Shown in pieces: positions 1-7,450 of a DNA stretch of 13,533 nucleotides. The DNA lies in contig JAGOBN010000033.1 of NCBI GenBank assembly GCA_017999235.1, positions 1-13,533 on the forward strand, read 5' to 3'. Position numbers and translations under genes: made by a program. The notes under the pieces were generated by a model. The model was given only the letters and a program-made list of their open reading frames with translations, had not been told where the DNA came from and ran no database searches. Numbering within the stretch: position 1 is the stretch's first letter; every line of letters starts with the position of its first letter. Origin of the DNA: Anaerolineales bacterium (GTDB lineage: Bacteria; Chloroflexota; Anaerolineae; Anaerolineales; UBA6663).

Positions 1-417
1 GTCATCGCGCGGGCCGAGTTGGAGGTGCAGGGCCTGGACTTGGCGCTGCTGCTCCAGACACTTTGAGCACCAAACCGCCAGCATTTCCACCAGCACTACC
101 TGGCCGTGATAATCCGCCAGGTTAAAAACCGCATCGGTGTTGACGTCTATGAGGGCGGTACTCAACCAAGCCGGCGTCTCCATCATGGCCGCTTCGGTCG
201 GCGTCTCCATCATGGCCGCTTCGGTCGGCGTCTCCATCATGACCGCTTCGGTCGGCGTTGCCATCATGGCCGCTTCGGTCGGCGTCGCCATCATGGCCGT
301 CTCGGCCGGCGTCGCCATCATGGCCGTCTCGGCCGGCGTCGCCGGCGCGCAGGCGGCCAACATCACCGCGGCCGCCAGTCCAATCCCCATCCAACGTTTC
401 TGCAACTTCAACATCAT
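1..417 (-). CDS. Lipoprotein with repeat linker and thioredoxin-like domain (3' truncated)
   Basis: This minus-strand frame stays open to the left edge, giving 139 residues of a longer protein. It starts with a basic stretch and a hydrophobic segment (about residues 11-22) ending in the lipobox L-A-A-C, with Cys23 as the predicted lipidated residue, so the product is probably exported and membrane-anchored. Residues 26-82 are six nine-residue repeats of the type ATPTEAAMM plus a partial copy. After the linker comes a TlpA/ResA-like start: a hydrophobic beta strand (GQVVLVEMLAVW) followed by W-C-S-K-C, with Cys117 and Cys120 as the probable redox pair. The family reduces or oxidises disulfides outside the membrane; the actual partner is unknown. 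A good Shine-Dalgarno (AGGAG on the minus strand, 422-426) precedes two adjacent ATGs at 417 and 414. The spacing (4 versus 7 nt) slightly favours the second, but I report the first. It is divergent from the response regulator gene. The missing C-terminus prevents a firm subfamily call. Confidence 0.8.
   Translation of the reverse strand, partial: MMLKLQKRWMGIGLAAAVMLAACAPATPAETAMMATPAETAMMATPTEAAMMATPTEAVMMETPTEAAMMETPTEAAMMETPAWLSTALIDVNTDAVFNLADYHGQVVLVEMLAVWCSKCLEQQRQVQALHLQLGPRDD
172..342 (-). repeat. 27-bp in-frame tandem repeat, six units plus partial
   Basis: Six 27-bp units (181-342) and a partial seventh (172-180) lie head to tail inside the lipoprotein gene. They encode nine-residue units with consensus A/E-T-P-T/A-E-A/T-A-M-M. 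Units nearest the signal peptide carry PAET, the rest PTEA, and the last ones switch Ala to Glu in position one, which is the pattern of stepwise duplication. Being a multiple of three, copy-number change would alter linker length without shifting the frame. Confidence 0.93.
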
Positions 418-450
418 GTGACTCCTTTAGGAAACGCGCTCACTTGTGCC

Positions 451-457
451 TATAATG
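451..457. promoter_or_regulatory. Candidate -10 element(s) in the divergent intergenic region
   Basis: TATAAT at 451-456 is a perfect -10 hexamer on the plus strand. The overlapping complement reads TGG-CATTAT on the minus strand, an extended -10 form. The minus reading would start transcription about 28 nt before the lipoprotein ATG, which suits its Shine-Dalgarno. The plus reading would give the response regulator a leader of about 90 nt that crosses the double-repeat site. Neither reading has a recognisable -35 at 17 bp, so an activator may be needed. Which strand is used cannot be decided from sequence. Confidence 0.35.
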
Positions 458-487
458 CCAGCAGCCCCTTACGGTGCGCTTGCGGAT

Positions 488-531
488 GGCTTACAAGAGT
501 CTTACGGCCGGAGGTAAGGAATTTGTAAGCC
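488..531. promoter_or_regulatory. Symmetric double direct-repeat operator, OmpR/PhoB-like
   Basis: CTTAC occurs at 490-494 and 501-505, exactly 11 bp apart. Its complement GTAAG occurs at 514-518 and 525-529, again 11 bp apart. The four half-sites are perfectly symmetric about position 509.5, and the outer arms extend to GGCTTACAA (488-496) and TTGTAAGCC (523-531). OmpR/PhoB-family regulators typically bind two tandem half-sites at about 11-bp spacing as a head-to-tail dimer, so this looks like two dimer sites in opposite orientation. It sits between the lipoprotein and the response regulator, which is itself of that family. Autoregulation plus control of the lipoprotein is therefore inferred. 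There is no T-tract, which argues against a terminator. Confidence 0.6.
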
Positions 532-554
532 GCGGCGCTTAGAGTGGAGGTCAA

Positions 555-1247
555 ATGAGCGGCGGCAGAATTCTGGTGGTGGAAGACGAGCCGAGCCTGC
601 GCGAAGTGGTTAGTCTGTATCTGCGGCGCGCCGGCTATCGGGTGACCGAAGCCGGCGATGGGCCGGCGGCGCAAGCCTGGTTGGCCCACGAGACGGCCGA
701 CCTGGTGGTGCTGGATGTGATGCTGCCGGGCGTGGACGGCTTAGAGATTGCGCGCCAGTTGCGCGCCCAAGGGGATACCGCCATCATCCTGTTGACCGCG
801 CGCCGCGCCGAGCCCGACCGGATCGCGGGCCTGGAACTGGGGGCCGACGACTACGTTGTCAAACCGTTCAGCCCGCAGGAATTGGTCAGCCGCGTGCGCG
901 CTGTGCTGCGGCGGGCGCGGCCGAGCGCCGCCCCCACCGGCCAGGAGCCGGCCCTGACCTTTGACGCCATTCAGATTGACCCAGGCAAGCGTCTGGTCAC
1001 CGTCCGGGATGAAGAGAAAGCGCTCACGGCGAAGGAATTCGATCTGCTCTGGCACCTGGCGCGCCATCCGCGTCAGGTGTTCACGCGTGAGCAGTTGTTG
1101 GAGCAGGTCTGGGGCTTGGCCGAGTATATTGATCCCGGCACGGTCACCGTCCACATCCGCCGGCTGCGCGAGAAGATCGAGGCCGACCCCTCCAAACCGC
1201 GCCTGATTGTCACGGTCTGGGGCGTCGGTTACAAGTTCGAAGCCTGA
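555..1247 (+). CDS. OmpR/PhoB-family response regulator
   Basis: A 230-residue regulator of the usual family length. The N-terminal receiver domain (about 5-120) shows the acidic pocket Glu10/Asp11, phosphoacceptor Asp54 in VVLDVMLPG, Thr81 and Lys103 in the VKPF motif. The C-terminal part (about 133-229) is a winged helix-turn-helix with the typical LTAKEFDLLWHLARHP start and the recognition helix region VTVHIRRLREKIE, ending in the GVGYKFEA hairpin. When phosphorylated by its partner kinase it should dimerise and bind direct-repeat DNA. The start at 555 is preceded by GGAGG (546-550). The histidine kinase begins 39 bp downstream, so the two form a classic pair. The symmetric 11-bp repeats just upstream are its likely binding site. 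The signal and regulon are not deducible from the sequence. Confidence 0.96.
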   Translation: MSGGRILVVEDEPSLREVVSLYLRRAGYRVTEAGDGPAAQAWLAHETADLVVLDVMLPGVDGLEIARQLRAQGDTAIILLTARRAEPDRIAGLELGADDYVVKPFSPQELVSRVRAVLRRARPSAAPTGQEPALTFDAIQIDPGKRLVTVRDEEKALTAKEFDLLWHLARHPRQVFTREQLLEQVWGLAEYIDPGTVTVHIRRLREKIEADPSKPRLIVTVWGVGYKFEA

Positions 1248-1286
1248 ACCGCGCCGCCGGCCGCCGCCGCCAGAAAGGCCCGCCCG

Positions 1287-2537
1287 ATGTCTCTGAGTTC
1301 TCCCCGCTCGCCGCTAGAGCTGAGTTCCCCGGTCCGCCTGGCGCTGGGCGCGGCCGCCACCCTCGCCTTAGCCTTGGGCGTTTTCACCTTGCTGATGCAG
1401 CCCGGCCTGGGGGAGTTGGGCCAGATGGCGGCGCTCCTGGCGGTGACCACCCTGCTCTCGGTGGTTGCCGCGTATGCCGCCTATCGCTTGAAGTGGATCC
1501 AACGCTCGCCCCGGCTGCGCTGGACCATTTGGGCTGGCGCTATGCTCTCCAGCCTATTGACCTTCCTGAACGTCTGGCTGGCCGCGCAACAGATGTTTGC
1601 CAGTCCGCACGATCTGGCCCTGGCCGGCATCCTGCTCCTCTTCGCCAGCGGTCTGGCCGTCACCTTTGGTTATTTCTTTGCCGAAGCGCTGACCGACCGG
1701 CTGACCGCGCTCGACGCGGCGGCGCGCGCCATCGCCGGCGGACAACTGACGGCGCGGGCGCCGGAACGCGGCCGGGATGAACTGGCCGAACTGGCGCGCA
1801 GTTTCAATCATATGGCCGCCCAATTGGAGGCCGCCGACCGGAAACAGCGCGAACTGGAGCAGTTGCGCCGGGACTTGATCGCCTGGGTCAGCCACGATCT
1901 GCAAACGCCCCTGGCGGCCATCCGCGCGCGGGTGGAGGCGTTAGCCGATGGCGTCGTGGACGAGCCGGCCAGCGCTCAACGCTATCTGCAAACCGTCCGG
2001 CGGGATGTTCAGGCGCTCTCGGCCCTGATCGATGACTTGTTTCAGATGGCCCAATTGGAGGCCGGCGGGCTGCCGCTGGAGCGCGCCCCCGGCAGCCTGG
2101 CGGATCTGATCTCGGACACGCTGGAAAGCTTTGCGGCGCTGGCAGCCGAGCATCTGGTTACCTTAAGCGGCCAAGCCGAGGGCGTGGACCCGTTCACCAT
2201 GGACACGGCGCGCATCGGCCGGGTGTTGGCGAATCTGGTGGGCAATGCCGTGCGGCACACGCCGGCCGGCGGCGCGGTCACGGTCCAAGCAACCCGGACG
2301 GGGACCATGGTGCGCGTCGAGGTGGCGGACACGGGGGAAGGCATCGCGGCCGCCGATCTGCCGCGGATCTTCGAACAGTTTTACCGGGGCGAGAAATCCC
2401 GCAACCGGACGACCGGCGGCGCCGGCTTGGGGTTAGCCATCGCGCGCGCCATTGTGGAGGCGCATGGCGGCCACATCGGGGCGGACAGCGCGCCCGGCCG
2501 TGGGACGCGCGTCTTCTTCACGTTGCCTGGGGGATGA
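1287..2537 (+). CDS. Membrane sensor histidine kinase (HAMP-HisKA-HATPase)
   Basis: A 416-residue transmembrane kinase, presumably the partner of the preceding regulator. Four hydrophobic segments at about 17-37, 47-67, 79-100 and 109-133 are joined by short loops, so there is no sizeable extracytoplasmic sensor domain. A HAMP linker follows (about 131-185), then HisKA with the phosphoacceptor His203 in WVSHDLQTPL. The ATP-binding domain has an intact N box (Asn316 and Asn320 within LANLVGNAVRHTP), G1 (DTGEG, 348-352), F box (IFEQFYRG) and G2 (GGAGLGLAIA). All catalytic residues look intact. The start ATG at 1287 has a weak GAAAGG Shine-Dalgarno at 1272-1277; co-transcription with the regulator is likely. 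Kinases lacking a sensor loop usually respond to the membrane itself or to a neighbouring membrane protein; that is a family-based inference here. Confidence 0.95.
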   Translation: MSLSSPRSPLELSSPVRLALGAAATLALALGVFTLLMQPGLGELGQMAALLAVTTLLSVVAAYAAYRLKWIQRSPRLRWTIWAGAMLSSLLTFLNVWLAAQQMFASPHDLALAGILLLFASGLAVTFGYFFAEALTDRLTALDAAARAIAGGQLTARAPERGRDELAELARSFNHMAAQLEAADRKQRELEQLRRDLIAWVSHDLQTPLAAIRARVEALADGVVDEPASAQRYLQTVRRDVQALSALIDDLFQMAQLEAGGLPLERAPGSLADLISDTLESFAALAAEHLVTLSGQAEGVDPFTMDTARIGRVLANLVGNAVRHTPAGGAVTVQATRTGTMVRVEVADTGEGIAAADLPRIFEQFYRGEKSRNRTTGGAGLGLAIARAIVEAHGGHIGADSAPGRGTRVFFTLPGG

Positions 2538-2548
2538 GGCCGGCCGGT

Positions 2549-2577
2549 TTGGGGATTCATTTCACTTCAGGTAGAAT
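2549..2577 (+). promoter_or_regulatory. Candidate promoter of the Ser/Thr kinase gene, apparently leaderless
   Basis: TTGGGG (2549-2554) and TAGAAT (2572-2577) are separated by exactly 17 bp in the short gap after the histidine kinase gene. The expected start of transcription, about 7 bp past the -10, falls at about 2584, two bases before the ATG at 2586. No convincing Shine-Dalgarno precedes that ATG. A leaderless transcript is therefore inferred. Confidence 0.45.
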
Positions 2578-2585
2578 TCGCCCGC

Positions 2586-3680
2586 ATGTCCACTGAAGCC
2601 CCGCTGCTCAACAAACGTTACAAACTGCTCGCCCCGCTGGGCCAGGGCGGCATGGCCGTCGTCCACAAGGCGCAGGACCTCTCGCTGGGCCGGCTGGTGG
2701 CGGTCAAGATCCTGCGGGAAAACCTCACCAGCGATCCGGAGTTCCTGGCGCGCTTCCAGCAGGAGGCGCGCGCCGCCGCCAACCTGGCGCACCCCAACAT
2801 CGTCACCGTGCATGATTTCGGCCGGGACGGCGGCCGGTATTACATCGTCATGGAGTATATCGAGGGGCAGGATCTCAAAGACCTGATCAAGGACGGCGCG
2901 CCCTTCGCCATCGACAGGGCGGTGGACCTGGCGGTCCAGATTTGCGCCGGCGTGGGCTATGCCCATCGCGCCGGCCTGGTGCATTGTGATATCAAGCCCC
3001 AGAACATCCTGGTGACCGCCGACGGGCGCGTGAAGATCACGGACTTCGGCATCGCGCGGGCGCTGGCCAACCTGCGGCCGGGTGAAACCACCGACGTGGT
3101 CTGGGGCAGCCCGCAGTATTACTCGCCCGAGCAGGCCGCCGGCGAGCACCCCACCCCGGCTTCCGACGTGTATTCCGTGGGCGTGGTGATGTTTGAGATG
3201 CTGGCCGGCCGCCTGCCGTTTGTGGCCTCCACCCAGCAGGCGCTGGCGATGCTGCATCTGCGCGAGGAGCCGCCGCGCCTGACGCTCTTCAACCCGCAAG
3301 TCAGCGAGACCCTGGAGCGCATCGTCCATAAAGTTCTTGCCAAAGAGCCGGCCGCCCGCTATCGCACCGCCGATCAATTGGGCCGCATCTTGATTTCGTA
3401 CCGGCAGCAGGGGGATGAACTGACGGGCGCGCAGATCGCCGCCGGCCAGACCCCCTCACAGCCGCTGCCGCGCGCGGCCGGCGCACCGAGCGCCGCCACC
3501 GTCAGCGCCACCCGCCACGCCGCCGCCGCCCCCACCCAGCGCAGCGCCAGCCTTGAACTGGACGCGGACGCTGAGCCCACTTTGGATTGGATCGCCCTCG
3601 GGCTGGGCTTCTTGGCCTTCTTGGCCGTGGCCGGCCTCTTCCCCTTGTGGGCCTGGGTGTACACCATCTACACCCGCTGA
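2586..3680 (+). CDS. Hanks-type Ser/Thr protein kinase with C-terminal membrane anchor
   Basis: A 364-residue PknB-like kinase. The catalytic domain spans about 11-275: glycine loop LGQGGMAVV (18-26), ATP-anchoring Lys41 with helix-C Glu60, catalytic loop HCDIKPQN (133-140) with catalytic Asp135, DFG at 153-155, and SPEQ at 180-183 in the APE position. The usual HRD Arg is Cys134, which makes it a 'non-RD' kinase. A disordered Ala/Pro/Thr-rich linker (about 285-330) leads to one transmembrane helix (about 335-357) and only a few residues beyond it. There are no PASTA or other extracytoplasmic sensor repeats, unlike classic PknB. It should phosphorylate Ser/Thr on cytoplasmic or membrane partners; the flanking FtsH and two-component proteins are candidates by position only. 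It lies 48 bp after the histidine kinase and has its own candidate promoter. Confidence 0.95.
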   Translation: MSTEAPLLNKRYKLLAPLGQGGMAVVHKAQDLSLGRLVAVKILRENLTSDPEFLARFQQEARAAANLAHPNIVTVHDFGRDGGRYYIVMEYIEGQDLKDLIKDGAPFAIDRAVDLAVQICAGVGYAHRAGLVHCDIKPQNILVTADGRVKITDFGIARALANLRPGETTDVVWGSPQYYSPEQAAGEHPTPASDVYSVGVVMFEMLAGRLPFVASTQQALAMLHLREEPPRLTLFNPQVSETLERIVHKVLAKEPAARYRTADQLGRILISYRQQGDELTGAQIAAGQTPSQPLPRAAGAPSAATVSATRHAAAAPTQRSASLELDADAEPTLDWIALGLGFLAFLAVAGLFPLWAWVYTIYTR

Positions 3681-3718
3681 CGCCGCGCGCCGCTCTCACC
3701 CAATCCTAAGCGTCGCTA

Positions 3719-3749
3719 CCCGTTCGGACGGTCATAATGTCCGAAGGGG
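3719..3749. promoter_or_regulatory. Inverted repeat over the -35 region of ftsH
   Basis: TTCGGAC (3723-3729) and GTCCGAA (3739-3745) form a perfect 7-bp inverted repeat around a 9-bp AT-richer centre. The arms extend with one mismatch to CCC (3719-3721) and GGG (3747-3749). The dyad centre at 3734 falls where the -35 of the ftsH promoter would lie. A repressor or stress-regulator operator is the simplest reading. It could instead be a weak hairpin ending the kinase transcript, but no T-tract follows. It does not match CIRCE or another heat-shock operator I know. Confidence 0.45.
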
Positions 3750-3752
3750 CGA

Positions 3753-3761
3753 TGGTATAAT
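3753..3761 (+). promoter_or_regulatory. Extended -10 promoter of ftsH
   Basis: TGG directly followed by a consensus TATAAT (3756-3761) forms an extended -10 element. The expected transcription start is near 3768, giving a leader of about 42 nt that includes the GGGAGGT Shine-Dalgarno at 3799-3805. There is no good -35 at 17 bp, which fits both an extended -10 promoter and regulation through the overlapping inverted repeat. Confidence 0.6.
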
Positions 3762-3809
3762 CAAATCCAACACAGTGAGTCAGCTTTAGTTACGCTGTGG
3801 GAGGTTGAA

Positions 3810-5699
<1,890 letters not shown>

Positions 5700-5716
5700 G
5701 ACCGAGCCGCTTCCCG

Positions 5717-5748
5717 AAAGCCCTGGCCCTGCGCCAGGGCTTTTTGTT
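5717..5748 (+). terminator. Rho-independent terminator after ftsH
   Basis: AAAGCCCTGG (5717-5726) pairs perfectly with CCAGGGCTTT (5734-5743) around a 7-nt loop, and the run TTTTTGTTT follows from 5741. It starts 18 bp after the ftsH stop codon. It separates ftsH from the channel gene. Confidence 0.93.
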
Positions 5749-5807
5749 TGGGCGTTCGCCGCCCGCCGCTTGCCGGCCTCTCCGTCCTGTGGCACACTGC
5801 CGGCGCT

Positions 5808-7319
5808 ATGCCGATGACCTCGCTTACCTCTCCCTGGCTGTTGGCGGCCGGCCTCGGCCTGGCGGCGCTGCTGGTCTTATGGCTCACCCGCGGCCTGAAC
5901 CAGACCCACGCCCGGCGCGTGCGCGCGGCCGGCCTCCCGCCCCTGCTGGCCCTGGCCGCCTATTTGATCCTGGTGGGGCTCGGTTACCCCGCCGACAACC
6001 TGGCGCTCCGGATCAGCCTGGCGCTGGCGATCCTGCTGGGCGCCAACGCGGTGCTGCAGCTCTTTGACTGGCTCTTCTGGGAATACGGCCTGGGCCAGCG
6101 CCGGCACATCACCATCCCCCGGCTGGTGGTGGATGTCTTCAACTTCGTGGTGCTGGCCGGCGTCGCCATCCTGGTGCTCAACCGCATCTTTGGCGTGCAG
6201 GACCTGAGCGCGCTGCTGGTCACGTCCACCGTGCTCTCGGCCGTCGTTGGCCTGGCCGTGCAGGACACGCTTGGCAACGTGGTGGCCGGCCTGGCCCTGC
6301 AGGTGGAACATCCTGTCACGGTGGGCGATTGGGTGAAGGTCTCCGGCGAGGAAGGCCAGGTGGTGCAGATGAACTGGCGCACCATGACGCTCCGCACGCG
6401 CGATCAGCACGTGGTGCTGCTGCCCAATGGCAACGTCGCCCGCGACCTGATCATCAACTTCTCGCGCCCCACCTCGCTCCAGCGCATGCACGCCAGCGTG
6501 GGCGTGGCGTACGGTCATCCGCCCGGCCAGGTAAAAGAAGTCCTCGCCCAGGCGGTGGCGTCCGCGGCCGGCGTGGCCGGCGAGCCGGCGCCCGAGGCGC
6601 TGGTCCACAGCTACGGCGATTTCGCCGTGCAATACGATCTGCTGTACTGGATCACGGATTTCGCCCGCGCCCCCCAGATCCACGATGAGGTGCTGACCCG
6701 GCTGTGGTACGCGCTCCACCGCCACGGCCTGACCATCCCCTTCCCGGCCCGGGACGTGACCGTGCGGATGCTGGCGGATGACCACCTCGCCCAGGCGCGC
6801 GCGCAGCAGCAGCGGGAGGTCTTCGCCGAACTGCGCCGCATCACGCTCTTCCGGCCGCTGGCGGACCCCGTCATCGAGCAGTTGGCGCGCGGCGCGGTCC
6901 TGCAGCGCTACACCAGCGGCGAGACCCTGGTGCGCCAGGGCGAGGCCGGCGACTCGCTGTTTGTGATCAAATCCGGCCGGGTGCGCGTGGACGTGCGCGG
7001 CGACGGGGGCGCCAACACCACCCTGAACCGGCTCGGCCCCGATGACTTCTTCGGCGAGCTGAGCCTGCTGACCGGCGAACCGCGTTCCGCCTCCGTCATC
7101 GCCGAAACCGAGACCGAGGTGGTGCTGGTGGACAAGGCCGACCTGGCCCCCGTCATCGCCGCCGATGCGCGTCTGCCGGAAGTCATCACCGAGGTGCTGG
7201 CCGCCCGGCAGCGCCAGTTGGCGGACCAGCTCACCGCGGCCGGCGCTAAAGATATCCGGCCGGCCAGCCCGCCCGCCGCCCTCCTCAGCCGGATCCGGCG
7301 CTTCTTCGGCGTCGGGTAA
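5808..7319 (+). CDS. MscS-type mechanosensitive channel with C-terminal cyclic-nucleotide-binding domain
   Basis: A 503-residue membrane protein. Hydrophobic helices lie at about 11-27, 44-60, 66-87 and 104-126. The MscS pore-lining helix and beta domain follow (about 130-215), recognisable by LSAVVGLAVQDTLGNVVAGL, the segment VGDWVKV, the strand GQVVQMNWRTMTLRTRD and LPNGNV. The MscS C-terminal alpha/beta part runs to about 321. A linker leads to a cNMP-binding beta-roll (about 341-455) with the phosphate-binding cassette FGELSLLTGEPRSAS (415-429), where Glu417 and Arg426 are the ligand-contacting positions. This matches the bacterial cyclic-nucleotide-gated (bCNG) branch of MscS channels. 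Binding of cAMP or cGMP is inferred from the cassette. An in-frame TTG at 5748 would extend it by 20 residues but lies in the ftsH terminator T-tract, so ATG 5808 is preferred. No clear Shine-Dalgarno precedes it. Confidence 0.93.
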   Translation: MPMTSLTSPWLLAAGLGLAALLVLWLTRGLNQTHARRVRAAGLPPLLALAAYLILVGLGYPADNLALRISLALAILLGANAVLQLFDWLFWEYGLGQRRHITIPRLVVDVFNFVVLAGVAILVLNRIFGVQDLSALLVTSTVLSAVVGLAVQDTLGNVVAGLALQVEHPVTVGDWVKVSGEEGQVVQMNWRTMTLRTRDQHVVLLPNGNVARDLIINFSRPTSLQRMHASVGVAYGHPPGQVKEVLAQAVASAAGVAGEPAPEALVHSYGDFAVQYDLLYWITDFARAPQIHDEVLTRLWYALHRHGLTIPFPARDVTVRMLADDHLAQARAQQQREVFAELRRITLFRPLADPVIEQLARGAVLQRYTSGETLVRQGEAGDSLFVIKSGRVRVDVRGDGGANTTLNRLGPDDFFGELSLLTGEPRSASVIAETETEVVLVDKADLAPVIAADARLPEVITEVLAARQRQLADQLTAAGAKDIRPASPPAALLSRIRRFFGVG

Positions 7320-7375
7320 GCGGCGCGGGCGTCAGTTATTTGTCAGGCCCGCCGCCCCCCCCGCCGTCCCCTTTT

Positions 7376-7384
7376 TGATATAAC
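7376..7384 (+). promoter_or_regulatory. Extended -10 promoter of the P-type ATPase gene
   Basis: TGA followed by TATAAC (7379-7384) forms an extended -10, in the only AT-rich spot of the gap between the channel and the ATPase genes. The start of transcription would be near 7391, giving a leader of about 60 nt that contains the 26-bp palindrome. No -35 is visible at normal spacing; TTGTCA at 7340-7345 is too far away. Confidence 0.5.
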
Positions 7385-7404
7385 CTCGGCCGCCTACCGC
7401 CCTT

Positions 7405-7430
7405 GGCGGCGGAAACCGGTTTCCGCCGCC
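7405..7430. promoter_or_regulatory. Perfect 26-bp palindrome in the ATPase leader
   Basis: GGCGGCGGAAACC (7405-7417) is followed directly by its exact reverse complement GGTTTCCGCCGCC (7418-7430). As DNA it is an uninterrupted dyad suited to a dimeric regulator. As RNA it would fold into an 11-bp stem with a CCGG loop ending 20 nt before the ATG. No T-tract follows, so it is not a terminator. An operator or a leader structure controlling the ion pump is inferred; no known riboswitch class is recognised. Confidence 0.6.
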
Positions 7431-7450
7431 TGCTCAGACGAAAGACTGCC

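Noticed and set aside
172..342. Short regular repeats resembling a CRISPR array
   Set aside because: The 27-bp units are directly adjacent without spacers and encode an in-frame peptide repeat.
106..528. Plus-strand reading frames rich in His, Arg and Gly across the 27-bp repeat
   Set aside because: These are antisense shadows of the lipoprotein gene. That gene has a lipobox, a WCxxC motif and a Shine-Dalgarno, whereas the shadows run across the intergenic promoter region.
3770..3799. CACAG/CTGTG hairpin in the ftsH leader
   Set aside because: The stem is only five base pairs with a long loop, too weak to call a regulatory structure.
5770..5798. TTGCCG-17 bp-CACACT as a leaderless promoter for the channel gene
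   Set aside because: The -10 match is poor and GC-rich chance matches are frequent. It is not strong enough to list as a feature.
5748..5807. TTG start extending the MscS channel by 20 residues
   Set aside because: The codon lies in the T-tract of the ftsH terminator and the extension is not membrane-like. ATG 5808 directly precedes the first helix.
7403..7450. TTG start extending the ATPase by 16 residues through the palindrome
   Set aside because: The extension is encoded by the palindrome and looks unlike an ATPase N-terminus. ATG 7451 fits better, though its Shine-Dalgarno is weak.
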